Counted from the stretch's first letter, positions 32,657-41,207 are shown. The stretch: 42,578 nt of DNA from Chlamydia trachomatis (GCA_945875745.1 CAMCLJ010000008.1:1-42578); one strand, 5' to 3'. Translations and numbers: made by a program. The notes: generated by a model from the letters alone, not told the origin.

Positions 32657-34510
32657 ATGTGGTATTACCCCGAAGAATATGACGTTATTGTAATAGGCGC
32701 AGGTCATGCTGGCTGCGAAGCAGCACACGCTTCTGCTAAAATGGGCGCTAAAACGCTGTTGCTTACCATGAACCTCGATACCATTGCAAAAATGAGCTGT
32801 AATCCGGCCATTGGTGGTACGGCTAAGGGCCATATGGTGAGGGAAATCGATGCTCTAGGTGGTCTTATGGGAAAAGTCGCCGACCAAACCTCCATTCAAT
32901 TCCGCATGCTCAACGCTTCTAAAGGACCTGCTGTATGGTCTCCAAGAGCGCAGGCAGATAAATTCGCTTATCAGATGGAAATGAAACATCGACTGGAAAA
33001 AACCCCAGGTCTTCATATTAAACAGGGAACGATCGAATCCCTATACTTTGATCAAGATCGATTATCTGGAGTCAATACTTTAGAGGGTATTGGCTATCTT
33101 GGGAAAACAGTCATTATTTCGGCAGGCACATTCATGCGCGGCCTCATACATATTGGAGAGACTCAGTTCCCAGGAGGCAGAGCCGGAGACAAGCCGTCAA
33201 CGGGCCTTTCAAAAAATCTAGAAGAGCTCGGATTTTCTCTTGGCAGGCTAAAAACAGGTACACCACCTAGAATCAACCGGCGCAGCATCGATTTCTCTTT
33301 GGTCGAGCCCCAGCATGGGGACGCAGGCGTCCGTTTCTCTCATGATCCATCCGAAGGTCCCGGTCTGCCCCAGGTGCCATGCTATATCACCTATACGAAT
33401 GAACAAACTAAAGAAATCGTTAATGCCAACCTGCATCGTTCAGCCATGTATTCTGGAAGAATTAAGTCAGTAGGCCCTAGATACTGCCCTTCTATTGAAG
33501 ACAAGATTGTCAGATTTAGTGATAAAGAAAGGCATCAACTCTTTTTAGAGCCTGAAGGTCTTGGAACTGAAGAGATCTATGTAAACGGGATTTCTTCTTC
33601 CCTTCCTTTCGATGTGCAGCTGGCTATGATTCATAGCGTGGCAGGTCTTGAAAATGCAGAAATCATGAGACCAGCTTATGCAATTGAATACGATTACGTA
33701 AAAAGTGGACAGCTTTATACATCGCTAGAAACAAAGCAGGTACCGGGACTCTATCTTGCAGGACAAATCAACGGAACAACAGGATACGAAGAAGCAGCAG
33801 GCCAAGGATTAATTGCCGGCATTAATGCCGCTTTAAAAGTTCAGGGCAAGCCTGCATTTGTTCTAAAAAGATCTGAGGCGTATATCGGGGTCATGATCGA
33901 TGAGCTCATTACTAGAGAGCTCCAGGAACCATATCGGATGTTTACAAGCCGGGCAGAACACCGACTTGTCCTGCGACAAGACAACTGCGATTTGCGACTA
34001 AGAAAATACGGATATGAGTTAGGACTAATTGATGAGAGCAGGTACTTAAGACTTGTAGAAAAAGCAACTGCAATTCAGACTCAAATCAATTGCTTGACTA
34101 AACATTTTACCCAAGTCAATAACAAATCGACTTCCCTTGCCCAACTACTTTGCAGACCAGAATATTCATATGCGGTACTCATCACAGAGTTTCCCGATAT
34201 CGCCACCGATCATGGTGAAGAAATTAACCTGCAAATTGAGGTGCAACTAAAATACGCAGGCTATATTGAAAGGCAGCAAAATGAAATTGCCAAACTCGCA
34301 GGGATTGAAACAACAGCGATTCCCCAGGGGATTAACTTCAAGGCAATTACCGGCCTATCAAACGAAGCCAAAGATAAACTATCAAAATTTAATCCATGTA
34401 CTCTTGGACAAGCATCGAGAATATCAGGAGTATCACCAGCGGATATTTCTGTACTGATGGTCGCTATGTATCGACAAACACCTGAGCCCGCCGCTTCTTG
34501 CTGTGATTAA
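32657..34510 (+). CDS. mnmG: tRNA uridine-5-carboxymethylaminomethyl modification enzyme MnmG (GidA)
   Basis: With MnmE, MnmG adds the carboxymethylaminomethyl group to U34 of certain tRNAs, using FAD. The 617-residue protein has the N-terminal FAD Rossmann motif [15 protein letters not shown], then [20 protein letters not shown], the GidA signature [10 protein letters not shown], the second signature [20 protein letters not shown], and the C-terminal MnmE/tRNA-binding helices ending in [12 protein letters not shown]. It is full length. The very end (PAASCCD) is lineage specific. In C. trachomatis gidA is followed by lplA as I recall; here a 6-kb accessory block intervenes. Confidence 0.96.
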   Translation: MWYYPEEYDVIVIGAGHAGCEAAHASAKMGAKTLLLTMNLDTIAKMSCNPAIGGTAKGHMVREIDALGGLMGKVADQTSIQFRMLNASKGPAVWSPRAQADKFAYQMEMKHRLEKTPGLHIKQGTIESLYFDQDRLSGVNTLEGIGYLGKTVIISAGTFMRGLIHIGETQFPGGRAGDKPSTGLSKNLEELGFSLGRLKTGTPPRINRRSIDFSLVEPQHGDAGVRFSHDPSEGPGLPQVPCYITYTNEQTKEIVNANLHRSAMYSGRIKSVGPRYCPSIEDKIVRFSDKERHQLFLEPEGLGTEEIYVNGISSSLPFDVQLAMIHSVAGLENAEIMRPAYAIEYDYVKSGQLYTSLETKQVPGLYLAGQINGTTGYEEAAGQGLIAGINAALKVQGKPAFVLKRSEAYIGVMIDELITRELQEPYRMFTSRAEHRLVLRQDNCDLRLRKYGYELGLIDESRYLRLVEKATAIQTQINCLTKHFTQVNNKSTSLAQLLCRPEYSYAVLITEFPDIATDHGEEINLQIEVQLKYAGYIERQQNEIAKLAGIETTAIPQGINFKAITGLSNEAKDKLSKFNPCTLGQASRISGVSPADISVLMVAMYRQTPEPAASCCD

Positions 34511-34565
34511 AGTCAGCCATGGGATTTAGTCCACAATCGCCAAACTATTCAAACCTACTCTATAA

Positions 34566-34595
34566 AGAGCCTCTCAATCAAGGCCCTCTATTTTT
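34566..34595 (+). terminator. Likely terminator after mnmG
   Basis: AGAG and CCT (within AGAGCCT, about 34567-34573) can pair with AGG and CTCT of AGGCCCTCT (34581-34589) with a 2-base bulge; TATTTTT follows. The pairing is imperfect, so the call is moderate. Confidence 0.5.
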
Positions 34596-34600
34596 GGGCT

Positions 34601-34614
34601 GCCTAGTAAATCAG
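34601..34614. repeat. Direct repeat, left copy, flanking the accessory block
   Basis: GCCTAGTAAATCAG occurs here and at 39059-39072. The similarity continues a little further: CGACT, then TTAAT and GAAT, follows in both copies. The two copies bracket the U-box/AAA+/501-residue protein block and the IS remnant. Confidence 0.8.
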
Positions 34615-36488
34615 CCGCGACTTAATCGAATAGGTTCATATTCTGTAACAGTTTTTCCGTAAAGAGTTTCCTTGCATGCGATCCCAAGACCCGGGTCTAG
34701 GAGAATAATAGTCATCTCTTTATCTTTAAAATTTCCCCAGGTTTCCGATTGTTCACAGATATTTTGATAAATGGTATGGTCAAAATATTGCAAGAGTCTA
34801 CGGATCCCTGTCCCATCGCCGTATAGCTCCTCTGACAAGTGAAGAATGATACGGTCGAGATGCGTTTCAGAAAACGCTAAAGTTTCGCAACCTACTTTTG
34901 CATGTAAGCTTTTCAGCAAAAAAGGAAGTTTCCTGCGCACTAGCTCTGGAAATGCATCTCTAGGGATTGGACTAAAAGGAACTATGTGTATCCGTCCTAA
35001 TAACTCAGGGGAGTATCTGTGAGGATTACGATGGTCTTGCGCATTAAGCTCAGTAAAATGAACTGCAATCTGTTGAGGAGACATCATGTTTTGAAAATCT
35101 GCAACGATGTGTGCTTGATAAGCATTGGAAGTGCTCATAAAGAGAGATTTGGTAAAAACATATTTGGTAACAACATTTCTACGGTCTTCCGTATGTTGCA
35201 CCTGGACATACCCCTCACCAAATAAAGTAAGCAGGCCTTGTTTGACCTGTTCATGAGCTTTCTCGAATTCATCAAACAAAACAACTACATCCCGCACTTC
35301 TTTAACAATGATACCATCTCGTGTGGAAGTTTTATGGACATAGGAATCCATGACTCTTGCAAATAAAGATCTATCTGTGGATCCCACATATCCAGCAGGA
35401 GAACCAAAGAGTTTATTGAAGTCGACGTCTCCCTTAAATTGATCCATGTCAAACCGCGCCATACGATCTCTTTTGAGGATGCTAGCAGCTTTTGCCATTT
35501 CTGTTTTACCAACTCCTGTTGGACCCACTAACAAAAAATACGCATTAGAATCACTCTTTGCTTGGGCATTGAGTGCAGCAGCTATAGCCTTTCTGGCATA
35601 ATCTTGACCGCTAACCTGTTGTTGTAGTACCTCCACAATCCTTAGGTAAGCGTTTTCTCCCTCTCGGGCTTTACGAGCAGTGACTAATTCTTTAAATAAA
35701 ATGGGAAATTGGGTTGGATACAGTTTCTCTAAATTATCGACCACCCTATTTGCCATAGGTTGCGGTAGCTCCTGTAAAGAGCTCATCACTGCTCGAAAAT
35801 GGTGGAGTTCATCCTCTGTGCAGAACACCTCTATCTGTTCCGGAGCGAGTCCTAAACGCTTTAAAGCTATTAAGTGATTTGGATCTATGGGATTGGTCAG
35901 GTACCGACTCAAAGTGTCTTTACCTGCAGAACCTTCACGCTTAAATTGCAGGTTCACTGTATTGATTTGACCATCAGGATTTTTTGCAACATGGATATCC
36001 AAAAGTTGATTTCGCTCATGGAAAAGTAAAGAGGATAAGTCACTCATTTGCAGTGACTGTAAACGTAATTGTTCGTGTGTATCCTCGACAAAAAACGAAG
36101 TGCTAGAGCCACTGGATTCATTCCAGATGACCCATCGCCAACGTTGTAGGGGTGGACTTTGGTTGACCGTATATCCAAAAAGGGCGAGCTGGTCAGATAT
36201 GTCAGCAGAATCAGGATAAAACAGTAAAGGCAAAAAACAACCCTGTTGAGGTCTTGTCTCTTTTAAATGATATCCAATCGCCTCTTTGAACAAGCTAAAC
36301 AACGCTTCAGCATATGAGGAATTGATGCTACCTAAAGAAAACCTTGGAGACACTTGCGGTGTTCTTGTATCGCAAATACACAGCTCCTTGCCCTGTTGAT
36401 GCACAGAGATTACATCAGGAGCAGCCGGATGATCCACTTGGTCACAATCAATCTTCCATGAAATCAATGCACGAGAAATAACAGCCAT
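34611..36488 (-). CDS. ClpB/HSP100-type AAA+ ATPase with a unique N-terminal domain
   Basis: The 625-residue protein has a Clp/HSP100 class AAA+ module in its C-terminal half: Walker A LLVGPTGVGKTEMAK (322-329 core), pore loop SPAGYVGS, Walker B VVVLFDEFEKAHEQ (402-412), sensor 1 MSTSNA, arginine finger in PELLGRI (R499), and a sensor-2 segment GDGTGIRRLLQYF. It is a single AAA+ domain, not the two of ClpB, and no ClpP-docking loop is obvious. Residues 1-280 match no domain I know, except that 48-105 align position for position with the divergent 501-residue protein. GGAGG precedes the ATG. It is 12 bases downstream of the U-box gene, hence one operon. It probably unfolds or remodels a protein; the target is unknown. 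Confidence 0.85.
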   Translation of the reverse strand: MAVISRALISWKIDCDQVDHPAAPDVISVHQQGKELCICDTRTPQVSPRFSLGSINSSYAEALFSLFKEAIGYHLKETRPQQGCFLPLLFYPDSADISDQLALFGYTVNQSPPLQRWRWVIWNESSGSSTSFFVEDTHEQLRLQSLQMSDLSSLLFHERNQLLDIHVAKNPDGQINTVNLQFKREGSAGKDTLSRYLTNPIDPNHLIALKRLGLAPEQIEVFCTEDELHHFRAVMSSLQELPQPMANRVVDNLEKLYPTQFPILFKELVTARKAREGENAYLRIVEVLQQQVSGQDYARKAIAAALNAQAKSDSNAYFLLVGPTGVGKTEMAKAASILKRDRMARFDMDQFKGDVDFNKLFGSPAGYVGSTDRSLFARVMDSYVHKTSTRDGIIVKEVRDVVVLFDEFEKAHEQVKQGLLTLFGEGYVQVQHTEDRRNVVTKYVFTKSLFMSTSNAYQAHIVADFQNMMSPQQIAVHFTELNAQDHRNPHRYSPELLGRIHIVPFSPIPRDAFPELVRRKLPFLLKSLHAKVGCETLAFSETHLDRIILHLSEELYGDGTGIRRLLQYFDHTIYQNICEQSETWGNFKDKEMTIILLDPGLGIACKETLYGKTVTEYEPIRLSRG

Positions 36489-36500
36489 AACAACCTCCTT

Positions 36501-36929
36501 TTAACAACATGAAGAACTACAATCATCACTTACTTCGGCGCACAATTTAGTCAATGCACCGCTCCCAAAATAAGGATCTAGCTTACTAGGAATAGCTGCA
36601 CACTGGTCTTGCTCCCTACGTTTGGTAATATGGGCAATCGCTCCCTCAATGATCTCCCGATGTTCATCATCGGTGACTTGATCAACTTGTGTGTATTCCC
36701 TGTAGGGTGGGTCCAAAACAAGCTTTGCCGCCTTTTGTAACAGCAGATTAACAATCAACGTCTGAAGACCAGTGCGACACAAAGGGCATTCATTTTTTTT
36801 CGTAAGATCTTTCCACTGATGCAAAACGGTTTTGTTGTAGGAATGACCACACACATTCATGACAGGATCCGCAAAGACCTGCCCCCCTATAGGATCCAAG
36901 AAATATTGTTGAGCAATTGTAACAGCCAT
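36501..36929 (-). CDS. U-box domain protein (E3 ubiquitin ligase type)
   Basis: U-box proteins bring ubiquitin-loaded E2 enzymes to substrates. Since bacteria have no ubiquitin system, such proteins in intracellular bacteria act on the host. From ATG 36929 the product is 142 residues with a U-box at about 10-65: FLDPIGGQVFADPVMNVCGHS, then YNKTVLHQW, ECPLCRTGL. C27/H29 and C48/C51 are retained, so it may be close to a RING. A basic helical tail follows, and the protein ends in CSSSCC. ATG 36929 is chosen because AAAGGAGG sits 8 bases upstream; a longer frame reaches 36965 without a ribosome-binding site. It is the first gene of the operon with the AAA+ ATPase. Confidence 0.85.
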   Translation of the reverse strand: MAVTIAQQYFLDPIGGQVFADPVMNVCGHSYNKTVLHQWKDLTKKNECPLCRTGLQTLIVNLLLQKAAKLVLDPPYREYTQVDQVTDDEHREIIEGAIAHITKRREQDQCAAIPSKLDPYFGSGALTKLCAEVSDDCSSSCC

Positions 36930-36991
36930 ACTTTTTATCCTCCTTTGAAAGAATTTACCGAACAAAAATGCAGCAATCTTGATTTTTTGTA

Positions 36992-37020
36992 TTTAAAAAA
37001 ATAATTATCCAAGATATAAT
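36992..37020 (+). promoter_or_regulatory. Promoter of the 501-residue protein gene
   Basis: TTTAAA (36992-36997) and a perfect TATAAT (37015-37020) are 17 bases apart. GGGAGG at 37043-37048 gives the ribosome-binding site 4 bases before the ATG at 37053. The 123-base gap must also hold the divergent promoter of the U-box operon, which I could not define. Confidence 0.6.
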
Positions 37021-37052
37021 GTCCTGCGCGTCAAACCAAAACGGGAGGATTT

Positions 37053-38558
37053 ATGGCATTACCTGCAATAGCGCCACATTTAGTTCATAAGTGGGAAGGT
37101 ATCAATGTAGACGGAGTAAATAGAGATGTGTGTTTATTTCGTTTAGATCATTTCCAATGGGCATTTTCCAAGGAAGGACAACAAGGTCCTAGGAGGACGT
37201 TTTCATCGCAATTGTATGATCCTGCTTATGCAGCAAGGTTAGTTGAGCTATTTCAAAACTCCATTCGGCAGAATTTGCAAAGAGGATCGATAAATGGGGC
37301 TTGTTTTTTACCAAAATTTGTCTATGAAATCGAAGAGGGATCAGGTATGTATGTTGCTCTCTTTGGAAGGATCAATGTCCTCACAAATCCAGCAGGTGAG
37401 ACAGAAGCAGTATGGGGAATTGTTGATCCCACCGATCCACAAACACACCTTATTGAGCGAGATCCGACCGATATGACAGAGGCCTTTTTGACACATTCCC
37501 CTTTGCTTAATCAACCCCATTTCGAAACAATCATGCGTGATGGCAAGCAGGTGATAAAACCTGCCAAAGATCATTGTGAAATGAATGAATATGTAAAACA
37601 TTTTCGCGTTGAAATAGTTCGAGATACTGCGGCTAAAATCTCTAAAGTGTTTTTAAAATGCGTCAGTGTTTTAAATCCTGAGTGCTCATTAACTGAACGT
37701 GATTGGGCTCTTACCTTGGTCAGTACTCCCGATGCCAGTAGTGGTTTTGTAAGATTTTGGGCTGGGGGTCCCGTCGGACACGCGATGTTAGCCTATGAGG
37801 GGATGCGTGACCAAAAACCTGTTTTAGGTTACGTTCACGCAATTCCATCATCGATTCCAAGATTAGGCCTAATTGAACACTTTGAATCGTCACGTCCGCT
37901 AAAGACAGTGAATGGTCCCTCCTGGAGACGGTCGAGAGAGTTGATAGAAAATATGTTGGCATTTGTTAAAAGCCTTCAAGGAAAGTTTATACACTTCGCT
38001 GTTGAGGGAAATCTGCTTTATTCGATACGACTCGATAACCCCGACGGCTGGGATATGATGACAAGAAATGAGTGGATCCAGAGGAAGAGCTCTTCTCCCG
38101 AAATGTTTACCTTGATGCGTCAGGAGATGGAGACTCCGGGAAGTGTTAACGTAAGCGAGTATCTTCTTCGTAAGAATTGTTTAGATCATGTGACTGGCAT
38201 ATCTCAACGTGCAGGGGTCTTTTTTTATGGACATACTAGTCCAACAAGACCTTTGCGTAAAATTGAGCTGGTACGTCAAGCCCCAATATACCAAATTCCA
38301 GAAGGATTGCATCATCTTGTTCCGACAGAGGTTTCGTTAATAAATAGCGGTAGACAGGATGTTGTAGATGGAATGCTTTCTGCTTGTGTGATTTTAACTC
38401 CACCTGATTGCCCCCCTTCTGATTGTGACAAATGGTCATGGCAATCAATCTTTGAAGAAACATGGGCAACAGATAGAGAAATTGAGCGTATTTTGACCCT
38501 AAGAACTCTCACAGAATTATTCAAGCCTTATAATTATAAACCTAAAAGATGGAAATAA
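37053..38558 (+). CDS. Putative effector: shared N-terminal domain plus candidate permuted papain-fold domain
   Basis: I do not recognise a family. The 501-residue protein has no signal peptide or membrane segment. Residues 48-105 align without gaps to the divergent AAA+ protein (Y59-A60, L63, L66-F67, I71, CFLP at 84-87, ALFG at 102-105), showing one domain in two neighbouring proteins. In the central part, FWAGGPVGHAMLAYEGM (H243) and, 133 residues later, SEYLLRKNCLDHVTGISQRAG (C376) follow the GHA...NC order of circularly permuted papain-like peptidases (PPPDE, LRAT, NlpC/P60-related). I infer a possible cysteine peptidase or acyltransferase. It has its own promoter and a GGGAGG site. The IS256 remnant lies just downstream. 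Confidence 0.7.
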   Translation: MALPAIAPHLVHKWEGINVDGVNRDVCLFRLDHFQWAFSKEGQQGPRRTFSSQLYDPAYAARLVELFQNSIRQNLQRGSINGACFLPKFVYEIEEGSGMYVALFGRINVLTNPAGETEAVWGIVDPTDPQTHLIERDPTDMTEAFLTHSPLLNQPHFETIMRDGKQVIKPAKDHCEMNEYVKHFRVEIVRDTAAKISKVFLKCVSVLNPECSLTERDWALTLVSTPDASSGFVRFWAGGPVGHAMLAYEGMRDQKPVLGYVHAIPSSIPRLGLIEHFESSRPLKTVNGPSWRRSRELIENMLAFVKSLQGKFIHFAVEGNLLYSIRLDNPDGWDMMTRNEWIQRKSSSPEMFTLMRQEMETPGSVNVSEYLLRKNCLDHVTGISQRAGVFFYGHTSPTRPLRKIELVRQAPIYQIPEGLHHLVPTEVSLINSGRQDVVDGMLSACVILTPPDCPPSDCDKWSWQSIFEETWATDREIERILTLRTLTELFKPYNYKPKRWK

Positions 38559-38589
38559 TCTCATTACGGAGAAAAAATGTTTCATTTAA

Positions 38590-38910
38590 GCGGATCAAAA
38601 GCAAACTCTCGCTATAAGGAAGGGGCCAGAGTTTGCTCATTGGCTAAAAGAAGATATTCAAGAGGGATTAACAGTATACCGCTTCCCAAGGGAGCAATGC
38701 AAAAAGCTCAGAACGTCGAATGGGATAGAAACGATCAATCGGAAGATGGGGAGGCTCAATCGAGTAGCTATATTTTTTCCGAACAAGGAATCGGCTTTGC
38801 AATTGGTGATCGGAGCAATACTTAAAATTCATGAAGAATGGATGACTGGAAGGCACTATTTAGACCTGAGTCCTCTGTTAAGCAGGGGCGCAACAACCAA
38901 ACAAACATGA
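38590..38910 (+). pseudogene. IS256 (mutator)-family transposase, C-terminal remnant
   Basis: In one frame this stretch reads PEFAHWLKEDIQEGLTVYRF, PREQCKKLRTSNGIETINRK, RVAIFFPNKESALQLVIGAI and LKIHEEWMTGRHYLDLS before a stop at 38908-38910. This is the conserved end of IS256-family transposases (LRTTNxIERLN, FPNxESxLRL, EEWxTGRRYL). The frame opens only after a TAA at 38587-38589, and the catalytic DDE part is missing, so it is a fossil. An unrelated open frame from 38577 overlaps it and is not a gene. The following 278 bases up to 39188 hold the right direct repeat and AT-rich DNA with nothing else recognisable. Confidence 0.88.
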
Positions 38911-39058
38911 GGAAAAAAACAGAAAAAAGATCGAATTTATAGAAAAATGGTTCCTTTATTATTTTGGGCCCATGTGATTTTCCTGTATTTTGAATAAATA
39001 ATTATCAGTACATGCGCAAAAAAAATGCTTAGTTTTTACCCGTTTTTCATAGAAAAAA

Positions 39059-39072
39059 GCCTAGTAAATCAG
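39059..39072. repeat. Direct repeat, right copy, flanking the accessory block
   Basis: GCCTAGTAAATCAG, identical to 34601-34614, again followed by CGACT, TTAAT and GAAT after small differences. It lies about 4.46 kb from the left copy, just after the IS256 remnant. Confidence 0.8.
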
Positions 39073-39188
39073 GCTCGACTATTTAATAGAATCACACCCG
39101 TTTAATCTTAATATCAAAATATAAAAAATAACATGCATTTTAAATCGGTTTTTTTCTACATATGAAAAAAACTATCCCTTAATAAATT

Positions 39189-40133
39189 ATGCATGAAAAT
39201 ACTTCTTTACCTGTTTTACTGCTCATTACCTCCGATGCTGAAAAAATAAAATTTTTTAAAACAGCATGTAAAAGCAGCTATTACATAGTCCACACTCCTT
39301 ACGGGGTGACTGCAATCGACTACACACATAGGATGGATATTGAGGTGATCATCATAGATATAGAGACCTTAGATGAGAGCCTATTTACTTTTTGTACACA
39401 GATCCGAACAGCAGCTGAAACAGAAAAAAAACCTATCCTGTTGATTACAAATATCATAAGAAAAAGCTTTATTATAGAAGCGTTAAAGGCTGGGGCCACT
39501 GATTTTTTAAGAGAACCTTTAGAGGAGCAAGAATTATACGAGCGCCTGGCGGTTGCTAAAAATTCCTCGCTGATATCTCAGAAAATCGCTCTTGTCTCCT
39601 CAAAAATTCCATCCTCACCCCTTATGCCGCAAAATACAAATCTATTTTCCGATCGAATTCTGCTCAGTACGGAAGAAATGAGTGCGATCGAAAATGTTAA
39701 AAAATCAGATACACCAGCTCAAATCCTTATGATTGAGGTCGATAAAATAGCCGAATTGATTGAACAATTGGAAGAGGCTCAGGCTGAAAAAATAAATGTA
39801 GTGATAAAGAGATTTCTTGAGCAAAACCTGCGGCAATTCGATGCCCTCTTGCCACAAGGCAGGGGAAGATATCTTTTAATCTTGCCTAAAACTTCTCTAA
39901 CCGCAGCGAAGATTATTGCAGAAGATCTGCGAAAAGAGATCAACAAAACTTCAATACCGATTGGAACAAAAGAGGCTAGGGTAACAATATCTATCGGGAT
40001 CGTCTCTTTTAATAAAAAGCCAGATGATACGCAAGAGGCGTATGAACAATTCCATCAATCTCTTAATTCTGTCAAAAAATGTTTAAAAAAAGCCCAGCAA
40101 CAGGGTAATACAACGATATATGATCATTCGTAA
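39189..40133 (+). CDS. Response-regulator receiver plus degenerate GGDEF protein
   Basis: The 314-residue protein starts with a CheY-like receiver domain (about 7-125): D16, phospho-acceptor candidate D57 (VIIIDIET), T87, but R108-E-P in place of the usual K-P. The C-terminal part (about 175-312) follows the GGDEF fold (ILMIEVDKIAELIEQ, LLILPKTSLTAAKIIAEDL, VTISIGIVSF), but the active-site loop reads GRGRY (224-228) rather than GGDEF, so diguanylate cyclase activity is not expected. It may bind nucleotide, or serve as a protein-interaction module. No clear Shine-Dalgarno sequence is seen before ATG 39189. A small exported protein gene follows 13 bases later. Confidence 0.8.
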   Translation: MHENTSLPVLLLITSDAEKIKFFKTACKSSYYIVHTPYGVTAIDYTHRMDIEVIIIDIETLDESLFTFCTQIRTAAETEKKPILLITNIIRKSFIIEALKAGATDFLREPLEEQELYERLAVAKNSSLISQKIALVSSKIPSSPLMPQNTNLFSDRILLSTEEMSAIENVKKSDTPAQILMIEVDKIAELIEQLEEAQAEKINVVIKRFLEQNLRQFDALLPQGRGRYLLILPKTSLTAAKIIAEDLRKEINKTSIPIGTKEARVTISIGIVSFNKKPDDTQEAYEQFHQSLNSVKKCLKKAQQQGNTTIYDHS

Positions 40134-40146
40134 AAGGAGGTGTTTC

Positions 40147-40503
40147 ATGAAGACAGGATTGCTATATTTTGCTATGATATTTACATACTGCGGGGCCATC
40201 GGCGCCTCTGAAACTCAGGCCGAGCTGAGCTCTTTTTTGCCAAATGCAAAACATAATTCAATGGCGATAGACCCCAAGTTAAGAGCTAGCGACTATAAGG
40301 AAGTATTTGACTGCCTGCGTAAAGAAAAAGCGCAAAACAAAGTATACGTAAAACTAGCTGACGGTTCAATGGTAACAAACATTATTGATATGAGCGCCAT
40401 GGGCAATAGCACAGTATTCCTATTAAAATATAACACCCCTAGAGGGATTAAAATACAGGCCATAGAACTTGAGCTCATCCATGGAATTGGCTATATAGAA
40501 TGA
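40147..40503 (+). CDS. Small exported hypothetical protein
   Basis: From ATG 40147 the product is 118 residues with a signal peptide MKTGLLYFAMIFTYCGAIGA and a likely cleavage before SETQ. The mature part is polar, about 98 residues, with KVYVKLADGSMVTNIIDMSA and IELELIHGIGYIE near the end; I do not recognise it. The start is fixed by AAAGGAGG about 7 bases upstream. An upstream in-frame ATG (40120) overlaps the preceding gene and would bury the signal peptide. Its stop overlaps the lplA start (ATGA), so it is co-translated with lplA. Periplasmic location is inferred. Confidence 0.7.
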   Translation: MKTGLLYFAMIFTYCGAIGASETQAELSSFLPNAKHNSMAIDPKLRASDYKEVFDCLRKEKAQNKVYVKLADGSMVTNIIDMSAMGNSTVFLLKYNTPRGIKIQAIELELIHGIGYIE

Positions 40504-41207
40504 CTCTGTATTGGCTTGAACTCGATAAAGACTGTTCCATCTTAGAGCAACTTCAAATAGAAGAAGCTCTTCTACGTAATGATACACGCAATTTTTGTAT
40601 TGTTAACAAGGGCAGCTCACCAGCTATTGTTATCGGCATTTCCGGGAAAATTCACGAGCTGGTTGATCTGGAAATAGCTAAACTGCTTCAGCTCCCTATT
40701 ATTAAACGATTTAGTGGTGGAGGCACTGTTGTTGTCGACGAGAACACCCTCTTCATTACATTTATCTTCCAAAAAGAGACCCTGCCCTTTCCTGCCTATC
40801 CAGAAAAAATTATGAAATGGTCTGAAGGGATTTACAAAAAGGTATTCCCAAAGAATTTTCTTCTTAAAGAAAATGATTATGCTTTCGAAGACAAGAAATT
40901 TGGTGGTAACGCTCAATACATCCGAAAAGATCGATGGTTACATCATACATCATTTTTATGGGACTATCAAACAAGCCATATGCAGGCTTTAAAACATCCA
41001 AAAAAAACACCCTCATACCGAGCTGGCAGAGACCATGGAAACTTTTTATGCAAACTCAAAGAGTTTATTCCTTCACAAGATGATCTACTGGCAGACCTTA
41101 AAAACGCTTTATCTGAAGAATTTGATCTGTCCCATGTGCCTCTAGAGTCTATACAAATCTCTGAAACACATCGGACAACAACCCAGCTGATCTCAGATCT
41201 ATTTTAA
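40500..41207 (+). CDS. lplA: Lipoate--protein ligase A family protein
   Basis: LplA attaches lipoate (via lipoyl-AMP) to E2 subunits of 2-oxoacid dehydrogenases and to GcvH. The 235-residue protein has the family's biotin/lipoate-transferase fold: LQIEEALL, PAIVIGISGK, the lipoate-binding loop KRFSGGGTVVVDENTL, ENDYAFEDKKFGGNAQYIRK with the catalytic-lysine region, and WLHHTSFLWDY. It is shorter than E. coli LplA (338) and lacks its C-terminal accessory domain, as in many LplA/LipM-type proteins. The ATG overlaps the stop of the previous gene. The last 9 bases overlap the 3' end of the convergent response-regulator gene. C. trachomatis has lplA (CT499) next to gidA as I recall. Confidence 0.88.
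   Translation: MTLYWLELDKDCSILEQLQIEEALLRNDTRNFCIVNKGSSPAIVIGISGKIHELVDLEIAKLLQLPIIKRFSGGGTVVVDENTLFITFIFQKETLPFPAYPEKIMKWSEGIYKKVFPKNFLLKENDYAFEDKKFGGNAQYIRKDRWLHHTSFLWDYQTSHMQALKHPKKTPSYRAGRDHGNFLCKLKEFIPSQDDLLADLKNALSEEFDLSHVPLESIQISETHRTTTQLISDLF

Noticed and set aside
38577-38825. An 82-residue open frame with an ATG.
   Set aside because: It overlaps the IS256 transposase remnant in another frame, where the conserved protein sequence is found.
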